From contig OZ220464.1 of assembly GCA_965115825.1 (NCBI GenBank), positions 1,240,001 to 1,304,000 on the forward strand: 64,000 nt of DNA, in the 5' to 3' direction. The translations under genes were made by a program, and so were the position numbers. The stretch is from Bin87 sp965115825. GTDB lineage: Bacteria > Chloroflexota > Dehalococcoidia > Lucifugimonadales > UBA3495. The notes beneath the pieces were generated by a model, which was given only the letters and a program-made list of their open reading frames with translations, searched no databases and was not told where the DNA came from. Shown piece by piece: positions 32,796 to 41,474 of the stretch (its first letter is position 1; each line of letters starts with the position of its first letter).

Positions 32796-35057
32796 ATGAT
32801 AGACATAGGCAACATTACAATGAAGCTAACTGAACGCGATGCACTGCGTGATGGCGATACGATAAAACACGACGTAGTTGAACGCATCCAACCTAAGTAC
32901 GCCGAGGCTTGGCCGCCACAACTGGATTCTCACGTAAGAGACGCTCTGGTATCAGCAGGTATACCCAGACCCTATCGGCATCAGGCTGATGCCATCGCTC
33001 GGTCATTGGACGGTGTGGATGTCACTATGGAATCTCCCACCGCTAGTGGTAAAACGCTCGCGTTCACCGCTCCGATGCTGCACTCATTGGTGCGTAACGA
33101 GGGCACTCATGCGCTGATGATTTACCCGATGAAAGCATTGGCCTTCGATCAAAGAGAGCAAATCCGGCAAATCTGTGAACCGCTGTCTGTAGAATCTTGG
33201 CCGTATGATGGCGATACTCCGGACGACATCAAGAGAATGTTGAGGGACAACCCACCTCATATTTTACTGACCAACCCCGAATACCTGAATATGTCCTTTT
33301 TGGCTTGGGCTGACCTTTGGGAGAATTTCCTGCGCAATCTGCGGTATGTGGTCATTGACGAAATGCACGAGTACCGCGGGTTTTTCGGCGGCAATATGGC
33401 ACTGCTGTTGCGTCGGTTCTTTTTACACCTGAACCGAATAGGAGCTACGCCTCGCATTTTCTTGTCAACTGCTACCTGCGCGAATCCAGCGGAACACGCT
33501 AAGAATCTCACGGGCCGAGACGTAGAGGTAATCTCTGCCCGAGACGTCCTGCGTCCCAAACGGCATTTCATGTTCGTGAAGCCGGACATTCCCGACTTTC
33601 GCTACCGGGATATTCTGCAACTGCGAGTGGAACAGGCTGCGCTGACCATGCTTTCCGAAGGACTACAGACGCTGATATTCTGCCCTTCCAAGCGATTCCT
33701 GGAAGATGCTTTCCGTAACTGTCAACGTAAAGCGACAGAACTCGACTTGGAGCGGGAGCATATTTCAGCTTTCCACGCCGACCTGAATAACGACCAGAGA
33801 CAAGATATACAAAAGAAAATCAAGGAGAACGACGTCCGAGTGATATTTACTACCAACGCATTAGAACTCGGCCTCGACATCGGCGGGCTGGACGGCGTGA
33901 TATTGGCCGGATTCCCCGCTAGTATCATGTCCGCATGGCAACAAATTGGTCGTGCCGGGCGAGGGTGGGACAAGGACGCCTTCGTCTTGTTCTATTCTAT
34001 GAACGACCCGATTGACCTCTTCTTTGTTGGCAATCTGGACGCTTTCCTGTACAAGCCATTTGACGAACTGGTCATCGATCCGTCCAATGAAGAGCTAATT
34101 GACAACCATTTGGCTCCCCTTGCTGCCGAAACGGGAGGAGAAGTTAATCCATCCGAAGAGACGATACTGGGTACTGCGTTTTACCAAGCAGCACGAAAAG
34201 ATGCTGGCAAAGTGCCTCGCGGCTACCGGCCTCATCACCGGCTTAATATGCGCGGCGGTATTGGCAAGTCATTCAAGCTAAAGCACGGCAACGAGGAAAT
34301 AGGGCAAATTTCGGCCCTACGGCGTTTTCGAGAAGCCTACATTGGTGCAATTTTCACTTTCTTCGGCCACCGATACCGCGTGCATTCCCTCGAAGAAGAC
34401 GCTGTTGTACTAGCCGAGGCCGAACCAAACCTGCGGACTGATGCCGGATTCTACACGGTCATGACTCGAAGAGAGATTTTCCAAGGTTATGGCTACGGTG
34501 AAGGTGAAGTCGGAGTGTATTACGGGGCATCCGACGTGATAATGAACTTCACCGGCTATAAGCTAGTCGATGAAAACACCAACGAAGAAAGAGGATCAGG
34601 TGGAAACCCCGACGCGCAATCGCAGAACAATCTCCATACTTTCTGGCTCAGCGTCCCAAGGAGTGAAGAGGCCATAGCAGGGATCGGCGCCCTTGAGCAT
34701 ATGCTTCGAGTAGGCGCGATGTTCGTAATCCCCGCCGACCGCTTTGACACCAGCACGTACTCGAAGCCAAATGATGAGCCAACCGCTTGTTATTACGAGA
34801 ATTACTCCGGCGGTATAGGCGTCGCCAAGAAGCTGTTTGATGTGTGGCAAACCGCCCTAGCGAAAGGGATCGAAATTGCCGAGAATTGCGATTGCCGATT
34901 GGGATGCCAGAACTGCATCGAGCCGGCGAAATCATACAACATCAGCAATTCCGATATTGACAAGGTACATGGCATTAAACTTGCGAAGGAGATCCTGGAC
35001 ATTGTGAAGACCAATCCTAGCACGAAATTCCGCAACGGACGAATGGTTGCAATATGA
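32796..35057 (+). CDS. DEAD/DEAH-box helicase with C-terminal DUF1998 cysteine cluster (MrfA/YprA-like)
   Basis: The 753-residue superfamily 2 helicase has the Q-like segment YRHQADAIARSL, Walker A PTASGKT (K86), DEMH Walker B in VVIDEMHEYRG (D188), motif III STAT, and C-terminal lobe motifs FTTNALELGLDIGGLDG and QQIGRAGRG. The end contains the four-cysteine metal cluster CDCRLGCQNC (C698, C700, C704, C707) of the DUF1998/MrfA group. Bacillus MrfA repairs mitomycin adducts with an exonuclease partner MrfB, and related helicases occur in defence systems such as DISARM. No MrfB is in the window. GC is lower than in neighbours, as in the GHKL ATPase gene. Confidence 0.88.
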   Translation: MIDIGNITMKLTERDALRDGDTIKHDVVERIQPKYAEAWPPQLDSHVRDALVSAGIPRPYRHQADAIARSLDGVDVTMESPTASGKTLAFTAPMLHSLVRNEGTHALMIYPMKALAFDQREQIRQICEPLSVESWPYDGDTPDDIKRMLRDNPPHILLTNPEYLNMSFLAWADLWENFLRNLRYVVIDEMHEYRGFFGGNMALLLRRFFLHLNRIGATPRIFLSTATCANPAEHAKNLTGRDVEVISARDVLRPKRHFMFVKPDIPDFRYRDILQLRVEQAALTMLSEGLQTLIFCPSKRFLEDAFRNCQRKATELDLEREHISAFHADLNNDQRQDIQKKIKENDVRVIFTTNALELGLDIGGLDGVILAGFPASIMSAWQQIGRAGRGWDKDAFVLFYSMNDPIDLFFVGNLDAFLYKPFDELVIDPSNEELIDNHLAPLAAETGGEVNPSEETILGTAFYQAARKDAGKVPRGYRPHHRLNMRGGIGKSFKLKHGNEEIGQISALRRFREAYIGAIFTFFGHRYRVHSLEEDAVVLAEAEPNLRTDAGFYTVMTRREIFQGYGYGEGEVGVYYGASDVIMNFTGYKLVDENTNEERGSGGNPDAQSQNNLHTFWLSVPRSEEAIAGIGALEHMLRVGAMFVIPADRFDTSTYSKPNDEPTACYYENYSGGIGVAKKLFDVWQTALAKGIEIAENCDCRLGCQNCIEPAKSYNISNSDIDKVHGIKLAKEILDIVKTNPSTKFRNGRMVAI

Positions 35058-35073
35058 TGCATAGGTGGAATAT

Positions 35074-35865
35074 CTAGGCGTTCTCTCGCAGCCGGCGCAG
35101 TTCTTCCCGCAGCCGTTCGTTTTCCATCTCGACGGCTAGTCGGGCTACTTCGGCGGCGTCTCGCTGCCGCTCGGCTATTGCCGCCTGTTCCTCGGCGGCC
35201 CGGCGGGCGTGCCATACTTCGCGCCAGCCTTCATCGTAGGCGCCGCCGGCCGGGTCGTACAGCAGAGGCCAGCCGTCATCCCAACACAGGCTCAACCCCA
35301 GCACAGGGCTGTATCCTTTCAGTATGCCGTCAGGCTCCGTTGTCAATTCCACCGGCCGGTACACGCCGTTGGTCAGCAGCTCCCCGGCCAGCGGCGCGCC
35401 GTGGTTCGCGCCCCCGGTAGGGTCAAATCGCCAGTACTCCGCTATGCCTATGGCGGCGTAAATCTGCGGCTTGCGGTTGACATCCACCGCCGCAGTGCTT
35501 GCCGAAGCCACTTCCAGCGCAAAGTCCGGCGGTTTGCCTACTTCCCAGGGCAGGTACAGCTTGCGCGGACGGATGGCCGCTGCATCCACTCCGAAAGCCA
35601 GGTAAATATCCGGCGACACCCGCACGTTCAAGTTGCTTGGGTCGTAGCAGATGTAGGTCTCATTGTCCAGAAACACGTCAGGACGCTGATTGAAGTCCGT
35701 GAAGCGGGCCCGGAAAATGCCGAGCAGTTCCGCTATTTCCAGGTTTTGGTCCATAGCGTCCTCGGTGCGGCGCTTCTCGTCGGGGTTGAACTCCAGGCTG
35801 GCGTAGTCGATTTCGCCTTGCCGACGATAGGGCAGCATCTTGAACGCGGGTTTGGCAGTAGTCAT
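35074..35865 (-). CDS. Uma2 family protein with C-terminal coiled coil (copy A of tandem pair)
   Basis: From ATG 35865 the 263-residue protein starts MTTAKPAFKMLPYRRQGEID. It shows the Uma2 core: DVFLDNETYICYDPSNLNVR, SPDIYLAFGVD, KPPDFALEVAS and YAAIGIAEYWRFDPTG. The tail (about 195-260) is a charged coiled coil with AAIAERQRDAAEVARLAVEM. The two ends are nearly identical in DNA to copy B (35934-36725), but the middle is diverged. Predicted nuclease fold; function unproven. Earlier in-frame starts up to 36075 run through copy B and the intergenic region and are rejected. Confidence 0.85.
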   Translation of the reverse strand: MTTAKPAFKMLPYRRQGEIDYASLEFNPDEKRRTEDAMDQNLEIAELLGIFRARFTDFNQRPDVFLDNETYICYDPSNLNVRVSPDIYLAFGVDAAAIRPRKLYLPWEVGKPPDFALEVASASTAAVDVNRKPQIYAAIGIAEYWRFDPTGGANHGAPLAGELLTNGVYRPVELTTEPDGILKGYSPVLGLSLCWDDGWPLLYDPAGGAYDEGWREVWHARRAAEEQAAIAERQRDAAEVARLAVEMENERLREELRRLRENA

Positions 35866-35933
35866 TTCGGGCCTCCGGATAAGCGGCGCGATACGCTGTA
35901 ATCGCCTGTCTCCGTAAGAGACCTGATGGCGGG

Positions 35934-36725
35934 TTATTCCCCGGCCCGCAGCCGGCGTAGTTCTTCCCGCAACCGTTCGTTTTCCATCTCGACGGCGAGG
36001 CGGGCTACTTCGGCGGCGTCTCGCTGCCGCTCGGCTATTGCCGCCTGTTCCTCGGCGGCCCGGCGGGCGTGCCACACTTCGCGCCAGCCTTCATCGTAGG
36101 CGCCGGCGGCCGGGTCGTACAGGCGCGGCCAGCCGTCATCCCAACAGATGCTTACCTGCAAAACCGGGCTGTATGCTTTCAGGATACCGTCGGGTTCGCG
36201 CGTCAGCGGCAGGGAGCGATAGGCGCCGCCTACAAGCTGTCCGCCCCATAACTCCTGCCCGTAGTATCGTCCGCCGCTGGGGTCGAAGAGCCAGAACTCG
36301 GGGACGCCGATGGCTGCGTAGATAAGGGGCTTCCGGTCGGCGTCCACCCTGGCAGTGCTTTGGGATGCGATTTCCATGGCGAAGTCCGGCGGTTTGCCCA
36401 CCTCCCAGGGTAGGTATATCCGCCGCGGACGTATGGCCGTTGCGTCCACACCAAAGGCCAGGTACACATCGGGAGCGATGCGGATGTTCAGGTTGTCCGG
36501 GTCATAGCAGATGAACGAGTCGTCATCAAGGAACACGTCGGGCCGGGTGTCGAATTCGGTGAATCGGGCGGCCAGCAGGCCGGTAATTTCCCGTATTTCG
36601 CGGTTCTGTTCCATTCGGTCCGGCGGCTTCTCCGTAATATCAGGGGCAAACTCCAGGCTGGCGTAGTCGATTTCGCCTTGCCGACGATAGGGCAGCATCT
36701 TGAACGCGGGTTTGGCGGTAGTCAT
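35934..36725 (-). CDS. Uma2 family protein with C-terminal coiled coil (copy B of tandem pair)
   Basis: This gene has exactly the same length as copy A (264 codons) and lies at a constant offset of 860 bases. It has DVFLDDDSFICYDPDNLNIR, APDVYLAFGVD, KPPDFAMEIAS and YAAIGVPEFWLFDPSGG, then the same coiled-coil tail as copy A. The core residues of the PD-(D/E)XK-like site are kept in both copies, so both are probably functional. Start ATG 36725 lies in a block identical to copy A. The coiled coil could let the two paralogues form mixed dimers (inference). Confidence 0.85.
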   Translation of the reverse strand: MTTAKPAFKMLPYRRQGEIDYASLEFAPDITEKPPDRMEQNREIREITGLLAARFTEFDTRPDVFLDDDSFICYDPDNLNIRIAPDVYLAFGVDATAIRPRRIYLPWEVGKPPDFAMEIASQSTARVDADRKPLIYAAIGVPEFWLFDPSGGRYYGQELWGGQLVGGAYRSLPLTREPDGILKAYSPVLQVSICWDDGWPRLYDPAAGAYDEGWREVWHARRAAEEQAAIAERQRDAAEVARLAVEMENERLREELRRLRAGE

Positions 36726-36755
36726 TTCGGGCCTCCGTACCGTGATTGTATCATC

Positions 36756-36785
36756 GTCATTCGGAATTTCGGAGTTCGGAATGAC
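36756..36785. repeat. Short inverted repeat upstream of the acyl-CoA dehydrogenase gene
   Basis: GTCATTC (36756-36762) and GAATGAC (36779-36785) form 7-base arms around TTTCGGAGTT-like DNA. The arms match the ends of the REP-like element at 7925-7976. It lies in the divergent gap between the Uma2 copy B and the dehydrogenase gene. Confidence 0.5.
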
Positions 36786-36803
36786 ACCGGCGGCGCAACC
36801 CGC

Positions 36804-36809
36804 TATAAT
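36804..36809 (+). promoter_or_regulatory. -10 box (TATAAT) of the acyl-CoA dehydrogenase gene
   Basis: A perfect TATAAT preceded by CGC lies 50 bases before ATG 36860 in the 134-base divergent gap. No clear -35 box is present. Confidence 0.55.
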
Positions 36810-36859
36810 TGCGCAATCTGCCAGGCATGGCACAACCCTTTGCGTGAGGCAGCGTCGCT

Positions 36860-38062
36860 ATGGAGTTTGCATTTACACTGGAACAGGAAGCCCTGCGCTC
36901 CGAAGTTCAGCAGTTCATCGTCGAACACGTAACCCCCGAAATCGTCGCCGAGCTGGAAAGCACCGGCATCCGCCGCCGCGGGCCCAAGACCCGCGAGATG
37001 TACCGGCAAATCGCCCAACGGGGCTGGATTGGCATTTCCTGGCCCAAAGAGTACGGCGGGCAGGGCGGCAGCCGCATCGACCAGTACATTGTTGAAGAGG
37101 AGTTCGCCCGCGCCGGCATCACCGTAGGCGGCGCCGGCTCCGGCGCGCCGGCGATTCTAGCCGCCGGCACCGAGGAGCAGAAGCGCGAGTTTCTGCCCGG
37201 CATCATCCGCGGTGAAATTTCCTTTGCCTTGGGCTTTACCGAACCTCAGGCCGGCGCCGACCTGGCCGGCTTGCAGTGCCGCGCCGTCCGCGACGGCGAC
37301 GAGTACGTCATCAACGGCCAGAAGATGTACACCACCGCCGCCCACTATGCTACGCACATCTATTTGATGGCGCGAACCGACCCTGAGGCTCCCCGGCACC
37401 GGGGCATCAGCATCTTTCTAATTCCCATGGACACGCCGGGCATCACCGTGCGGCCTTTGTGGACTATTCAGAATGACCCGCCGGCGCCGCTGGGCACTAC
37501 TTACGGCGACAACCGCACCAACGAGACCTTCTTTGAAAACGTGCGGGTTCCCGCCAGCTGTATGCTCGGCGAGGAAAACCAGGGCTGGTACGTGGGAGCC
37601 ATGGGTCTGAACCTGGACCGCGTGGGGGCGTCCCGCTACCTTATCTCGATACAGCGCGATGAGGACATTGTGAACTGGGTCAAGGAAAACGACATTGAAG
37701 GCTACGCCATGCGGGAAGACCCCACCGTCCGCGACCGCCTGGCCGATATGTGGATTGAGGGCCAGGTTTGCCGCCTGATGACCATGCGCAGTATGTCCAT
37801 TGTTGAGCAAGACGGAACGTTCACCTATGAAGGTTCCGCCGAGAAGGTCTTTGCCCCGGAGCATGGCGTGCGCACCACCGAGACCATCGCCCAGATGCTT
37901 GGCCCCTACGGGCAGCTGCTCAACGGTTCGGAAGACGCCATTGCGAGCGGCGTGTTCGCCCACAACCTGATGGGCGCATTCCAGAGCGGCATCAACCACG
38001 GCAGCGTCCAGGTGATGCGCGACCAGGTAGCCCGTCGCGGCCTGGGAATGCCGCGGGTTTAG
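36860..38062 (+). CDS. Acyl-CoA dehydrogenase family protein
   Basis: This 400-residue flavoprotein has the acyl-CoA dehydrogenase plan. The N-terminal helices are MEFAFTLEQEALRSEVQQFI. The middle beta domain has GEISFALGFTEPQAGADLAG (flavin contact), YVINGQKMYTTAAHYATHIY and FFENVRVPASCMLGEENQGW. The C-terminal helices include RVGASRYLISIQRDEDIVNW and AEKVFAPEHGVRTTETIAQM. Electrons probably go to the fused ETF at 30843. It forms a pair with the second dehydrogenase 64 bases downstream. The acyl substrate cannot be deduced. Such paired ACADs often form heteromers in actinobacterial steroid pathways, a possible but unproven parallel. Confidence 0.93.
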   Translation: MEFAFTLEQEALRSEVQQFIVEHVTPEIVAELESTGIRRRGPKTREMYRQIAQRGWIGISWPKEYGGQGGSRIDQYIVEEEFARAGITVGGAGSGAPAILAAGTEEQKREFLPGIIRGEISFALGFTEPQAGADLAGLQCRAVRDGDEYVINGQKMYTTAAHYATHIYLMARTDPEAPRHRGISIFLIPMDTPGITVRPLWTIQNDPPAPLGTTYGDNRTNETFFENVRVPASCMLGEENQGWYVGAMGLNLDRVGASRYLISIQRDEDIVNWVKENDIEGYAMREDPTVRDRLADMWIEGQVCRLMTMRSMSIVEQDGTFTYEGSAEKVFAPEHGVRTTETIAQMLGPYGQLLNGSEDAIASGVFAHNLMGAFQSGINHGSVQVMRDQVARRGLGMPRV

Positions 38063-38126
38063 TCCGGTCGCAACGCTGCTGCCGCGCTTGCCCTTCACTT
38101 CCAACGCACATACCTGTTGAGGCACG

Positions 38127-39302
38127 ATGAACGTACTACCCGCAGAAGAAGAACTGATGGTGAAGAACGCCGCCCGGGAATTCCTGGACGTGGAGTCTCC
38201 CCCCAGCCTGGCCCGCGCCATTGAGCAGGACGAGCGCGGCTACTCCGTGGAGCTGTGGGAGAAAATGGCATCTCTGGGATGGTTCGGCATCTCACTGCCC
38301 GAAGCCTACGGCGGCGGCGGGTTGCCCGTCACTTATCTGGGCCTGATACTGGAAGAGTGCGGCCGAGCCATCGCTCCCGTGCCTTTCCACAGTACCGCTA
38401 CCGCCGCCCTGGCCATAGCCAACCATGGTTCCGACGGGCAGAAGCAGGCCATACTGCCCCGCGTGGCGCGCGGCGACCTGATTATGACCTGGGCGGCGCA
38501 GGAGCAAGACCCCCGCCTGCGCGCCGACGCCATCCAGTGCCGCGGCGAGGTTGACGGGGACAGCTTGGTCATCAGCGGCGTCAAGCACTTCGTAGATAAC
38601 TTCTCCGCCGCCGAGCTGATGGTCATGGCCGTCCGCACCGCCGCCCCCAGCGACCACGGCGACGGCGTAACCCTGGCCATCGTTCCCACCAACGCCGCCG
38701 GCATCACTGAAACCCGGTTGACCACACTGGCCAAAGACTCCCAGAGCAAGCTCAACCTGGACGGCGTCCGCATCCCTTTGAGCAACGTCATCGGCGAAGT
38801 CGGCCGGGGCTGGACGGCAACGTCTCAAATGCTGGACACCGGCACGGCTTTGCTCTGCGCCCAGATTATCGGCGCCGCCCGCAAGGACGCCGAGATGGCA
38901 ATTGACTACGCGAAGAACCGCGTCGCCTTTGGCCGTCCCATCGCCGGCTTCCAGTCCATCCAGCACCTGTGCGCCGATATGATTGTCTGGGTGGACGGCG
39001 CGCAGTTGCTCACTTACGAAGCGCTCTGGAAGCTGGACGCCGGCCTGCCCTACGGCGTGGAAGTATCCCAGGCCAAAGCCTTCACCAACGACAAGTGTCA
39101 GGCCACGGTGCGGTCGTCGCAGCAGATTCACGGCGGCATCGGTTTTATGATGGAGTTTGACCTCCATCTCTGGTATCGCCGGGTCACTGCCTGGACGATG
39201 CGCCTGGGCACCAGTTTTGAGCACCGGGCTCGCGTTGCCCGCGCTTTGCTGGACCAGCCCGGCAAGGTTCGCCTAGGCATGAACATCGCAGCCCCGGCCT
39301 GA
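38127..39302 (+). CDS. Acyl-CoA dehydrogenase family protein (second of pair)
   Basis: This 391-residue ACAD paralogue starts MNVLPAEEELMVKNAAREFL. It has WFGISLPEAYGGGGLPVTYL, DNFSAAELMVMAVRTAA, VRIPLSNVIGEVGRGWTATS, YAKNRVAFGRPIAGFQSIQH and the C-terminal QQIHGGIGFMMEFDLHLWYR, where the Glu of MMEFD lies near the usual base position. The segment MTWAAQEQDPRL replaces the standard TEPxAGSD flavin loop, so the flavin site is atypical. Separated by 64 bases from the first ACAD and probably co-transcribed. A two-subunit (heteromeric) enzyme with the preceding ACAD is plausible. Confidence 0.92.
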   Translation: MNVLPAEEELMVKNAAREFLDVESPPSLARAIEQDERGYSVELWEKMASLGWFGISLPEAYGGGGLPVTYLGLILEECGRAIAPVPFHSTATAALAIANHGSDGQKQAILPRVARGDLIMTWAAQEQDPRLRADAIQCRGEVDGDSLVISGVKHFVDNFSAAELMVMAVRTAAPSDHGDGVTLAIVPTNAAGITETRLTTLAKDSQSKLNLDGVRIPLSNVIGEVGRGWTATSQMLDTGTALLCAQIIGAARKDAEMAIDYAKNRVAFGRPIAGFQSIQHLCADMIVWVDGAQLLTYEALWKLDAGLPYGVEVSQAKAFTNDKCQATVRSSQQIHGGIGFMMEFDLHLWYRRVTAWTMRLGTSFEHRARVARALLDQPGKVRLGMNIAAPA

Positions 39303-39348
39303 CCTCCGCGCAGCACAGCCGCCAATCAAAGAGAACAGGAGCCTTACA

Positions 39349-39549
39349 ATGCCCGCCTGTCCCGTCTGCAAAACCGAAATCAATGAAAACAGCGCCCGCG
39401 CCACCACCGGCCAGACTATGCACGGCGCCAACGAGGTTGACCCCAACGCCGGCACCCGCAGCTTCTATAACGGCGAATGGTACTATTTCTGCACCTTACA
39501 GTGCCGCACCAGGTTTCTGACCACCCCCAACACCTACATCGCAAGCTAA
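39349..39549 (+). CDS. Small YHS/TRASH-type metal-binding protein
   Basis: ATG 39349 follows an AGGAG ribosome site. The 66-residue protein is MPACPVCKTEINENSARATT, a short linker, then SFYNGEWYYFCTLQCRTRFL. Cysteines in CPVC and FCTLQC with the Tyr/Phe-rich hairpin define the YHS/TRASH fold, thought to bind heavy metals such as copper. It sits between the acyl-CoA dehydrogenases and an LLM monooxygenase, on the same strand, with gaps of 46 and 51 bases. A link to metal supply for this operon is only a guess. Confidence 0.8.
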   Translation: MPACPVCKTEINENSARATTGQTMHGANEVDPNAGTRSFYNGEWYYFCTLQCRTRFLTTPNTYIAS

Positions 39550-39561
39550 CTTTGGGTCGCG

Positions 39562-39581
39562 GTTCCCGCGCCGGCGGGAAC
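39562..39581 (+). other. Intercistronic hairpin upstream of the LLM monooxygenase
   Basis: GTTCCCGC (39562-39569) pairs perfectly with GCGGGAAC (39574-39581) around GCCG, a strong 8-base stem. No U-run follows, so it is not a simple terminator. It stands about 8 bases before the GAGGAGG ribosome site and may stabilise processed mRNA or attenuate translation. Confidence 0.6.
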
Positions 39582-39600
39582 TCAATTGAGGAGGACGATT

Positions 39601-40686
39601 ATGCAGCACATCGGCCTGGTAATGGAATGCGACTACCGCGAAGGCCGCACCCAGGATGAAGCTTTTGCGGAAGCCTTCGCTACTGCTCGTCTGGCCGACG
39701 AAACCGGCATCGACGGCGTTTGGCTGGCCGAGCGGCACTTCGCCGCGCCACGCACGCCCACCGATCCCGGCGGAGCCGGCATCCCGTCCGTTTCGTCGGT
39801 TCCGCTGCTGATGGCCGGCATCATCGCCGCCCGCACCGAGCGCGTCCGCGTGGGAACCGGCGTCAGCGTCCTGCCGTTGTCCCATCCCATCCGACTGGCC
39901 GAAGAAGCCGCCACCGTGGACAACATCTCCCAGGGGCGCCTGGACTTCGGCATTGGACGCAGCAGCTTTCCCCGTTCCTACCAGGGCTACGACGTGCCTT
40001 ATGACGAAAGTCGGGAGCTCTTTTCCGAAGCCCTGGAGATCATCCTCAAAGCCTGGAACAACTATCGCTTTGACCATCACGGCCATTATTACAATATGGA
40101 TGACGTGGTGGTTACGCCGCGCCCCTACCAGCAGCCGCACCCGCCCATCCGTATCGCCGCCAACTCTATTGACACCTTCGGCATCGTAGGGCAGCTGGGC
40201 TTTCCACTGGTCACCGGGGTGCGCGGCCAGGGCCTGGCGCAAGTCGCAAACAACCTGAAACTCTACCGCGCCGCCGTCTCCGAAAACGGCCACGACGTGG
40301 ATGACGTGTACGTGCGAATGCCTATCTACGTGGCGGAGTCCATGGCGCAGGTTCGCGCCGACACTGAGGAAAGCACTATGCGCGCCTTCCATCGCACCGC
40401 CGATACCTACATCAGGACCGTGCAGGCCGAGGGCGAAAACGCATCGGCGGAACGCCGTCAGCGGGCCGAGCAGTTGCTCAACACCACCTACGACGACCTG
40501 CTGGTGGACCGGGTAGCCTACGGCTCGCCACCGGAGGTCGCCCAGCGGCTGACGGAAATCCGCGACGAGCTTGGCCTCACCGGCGTGATAATGGAGCCGA
40601 ACCTGGGCGGCACAGTGCCGGCGGAACGGGTTCAGAACTCCATCCGCCTCTACGCCGAAGAGGTAGCGCCGGCGCTACGGGGGTAA
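39601..40686 (+). CDS. LLM-class flavin-dependent monooxygenase (luciferase-like)
   Basis: This protein of about 361 residues starts MQHIGLVMECDYREGRTQDE after GAGGAGG. It has GIDGVWLAERHFAAPRTPTD, VGTGVSVLPLSHPIRLAEEA, VDNISQGRLDFGIGRSSFPR, SRELFSEALEIILKAW and PYQQPHPPIRIAANS. The AERHF segment and GIGR motif place it in the luciferase family. It probably uses reduced FMN and oxygen. It ends a same-strand run of two acyl-CoA dehydrogenases, YHS protein and this enzyme, suggesting a catabolic operon for an oxygenated organic acid (inference). An in-frame ATG at 39586 lies before the ribosome site and is not used. Confidence 0.9.
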   Translation: MQHIGLVMECDYREGRTQDEAFAEAFATARLADETGIDGVWLAERHFAAPRTPTDPGGAGIPSVSSVPLLMAGIIAARTERVRVGTGVSVLPLSHPIRLAEEAATVDNISQGRLDFGIGRSSFPRSYQGYDVPYDESRELFSEALEIILKAWNNYRFDHHGHYYNMDDVVVTPRPYQQPHPPIRIAANSIDTFGIVGQLGFPLVTGVRGQGLAQVANNLKLYRAAVSENGHDVDDVYVRMPIYVAESMAQVRADTEESTMRAFHRTADTYIRTVQAEGENASAERRQRAEQLLNTTYDDLLVDRVAYGSPPEVAQRLTEIRDELGLTGVIMEPNLGGTVPAERVQNSIRLYAEEVAPALRG

Positions 40687-40739
40687 AGCAACCGAAGGGA
40701 TAGGAGATGGGCCTCATCTTCGGGTGGGGCCTTACGCTT

Positions 40740-41393
40740 TCAGGCCGGCCATGGAATGCGGCGCTTTTTGTCGACTACATCCAACAGCTTTTTGCTTGGA
40801 TTGGCGGGGGCCATCAGATAAACCTGTACGCCCTTATTCTGTATCTCTTTGATAATGCCGGCAAAGTCGCCGTCCTTGGTCATGAGCACCACGGCCTTTC
40901 TTTTAGCGTCGGATTGGCAATAATCTCTGATAGCCTTCGTGATGTCCACGTCTCGATTCCCGATACCTTCGTCAACGCTCCATTGATTAGACTCGAAGAT
41001 GTCCAAGTTCGCTCCTGAGCTGACAAAGGCGCGAAACCGACGCCTCTTTGCATTCGGAAAGCGATCCTCCACTTCCTTGCGCAGTGACTTGTTGAATGCG
41101 GCGAACTTTATTTTTGACACACCATTGTTTTGGACATCGAAGAAAATAGCCACCTGTTCCCTGGTTGCTTTCTTGAAGAAGTTCACCGAGGCGCCGTTTT
41201 CTATTGCAATGGAGTGAATCGCCGCCAGAGATTCAGCATCGGGTTTGGTCGCTCCCTTCTCCCATCGTGAGAGTGTGTTGGCCGGTACGCCCAGCAGCTC
41301 GGCCATCTTGGTTTGCTTCATTTTCAGACGAGTCCGCAACACGACAATGCTGCCGAAGTCGAACTCGTAACGTCCAGGCTTGACTGGCGCCAT
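40740..41393 (-). CDS. XRE-type HTH regulator fused to an NYN/PIN-like RNase domain
   Basis: Residues about 12-75 are an XRE helix-turn-helix: RLKMKQTKMAELLGVPANTL and SRWEKGATKPDAESLAAI. Residues about 80-200 are an NYN domain of the LabA/DUF88 type: VAIFFDVQNN (D86), NRDVDITKAIRDYC (D148, D150), LMTKDGDFAGIIKEIQ (D174, D176) and VQVYLMAPANPS. The acidic residues expected for a metal-dependent RNase are all present. The fusion suggests a nuclease that regulates its own gene or binds a specific operator. A palindrome over the upstream -35 box (41711-41728) is a candidate site. A 45-residue gene precedes it in the same transcription direction. Confidence 0.88.
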   Translation of the reverse strand: MAPVKPGRYEFDFGSIVVLRTRLKMKQTKMAELLGVPANTLSRWEKGATKPDAESLAAIHSIAIENGASVNFFKKATREQVAIFFDVQNNGVSKIKFAAFNKSLRKEVEDRFPNAKRRRFRAFVSSGANLDIFESNQWSVDEGIGNRDVDITKAIRDYCQSDAKRKAVVLMTKDGDFAGIIKEIQNKGVQVYLMAPANPSKKLLDVVDKKRRIPWPA

Positions 41394-41474
41394 GGTTAGC
41401 TTCCCTCCGTCAGGGTGCCTAAATTGCCGTTCAGTCCGATTGCAGACGATGCCCGGTTGCGGCGGGGGTGTGTT

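Noticed and set aside
19000..32800. dif-like recombination site near the GC-skew change
   Set aside because: No 28-base XerC/XerD-type site was recognised by eye; the skew alone is reported.
26054..35057. GHKL ATPase and DUF1998 helicase as one defence operon
   Set aside because: They are separated by rph, pncB and the fused ETF on mixed strands, so a single operon is not supported; only shared low GC links them.
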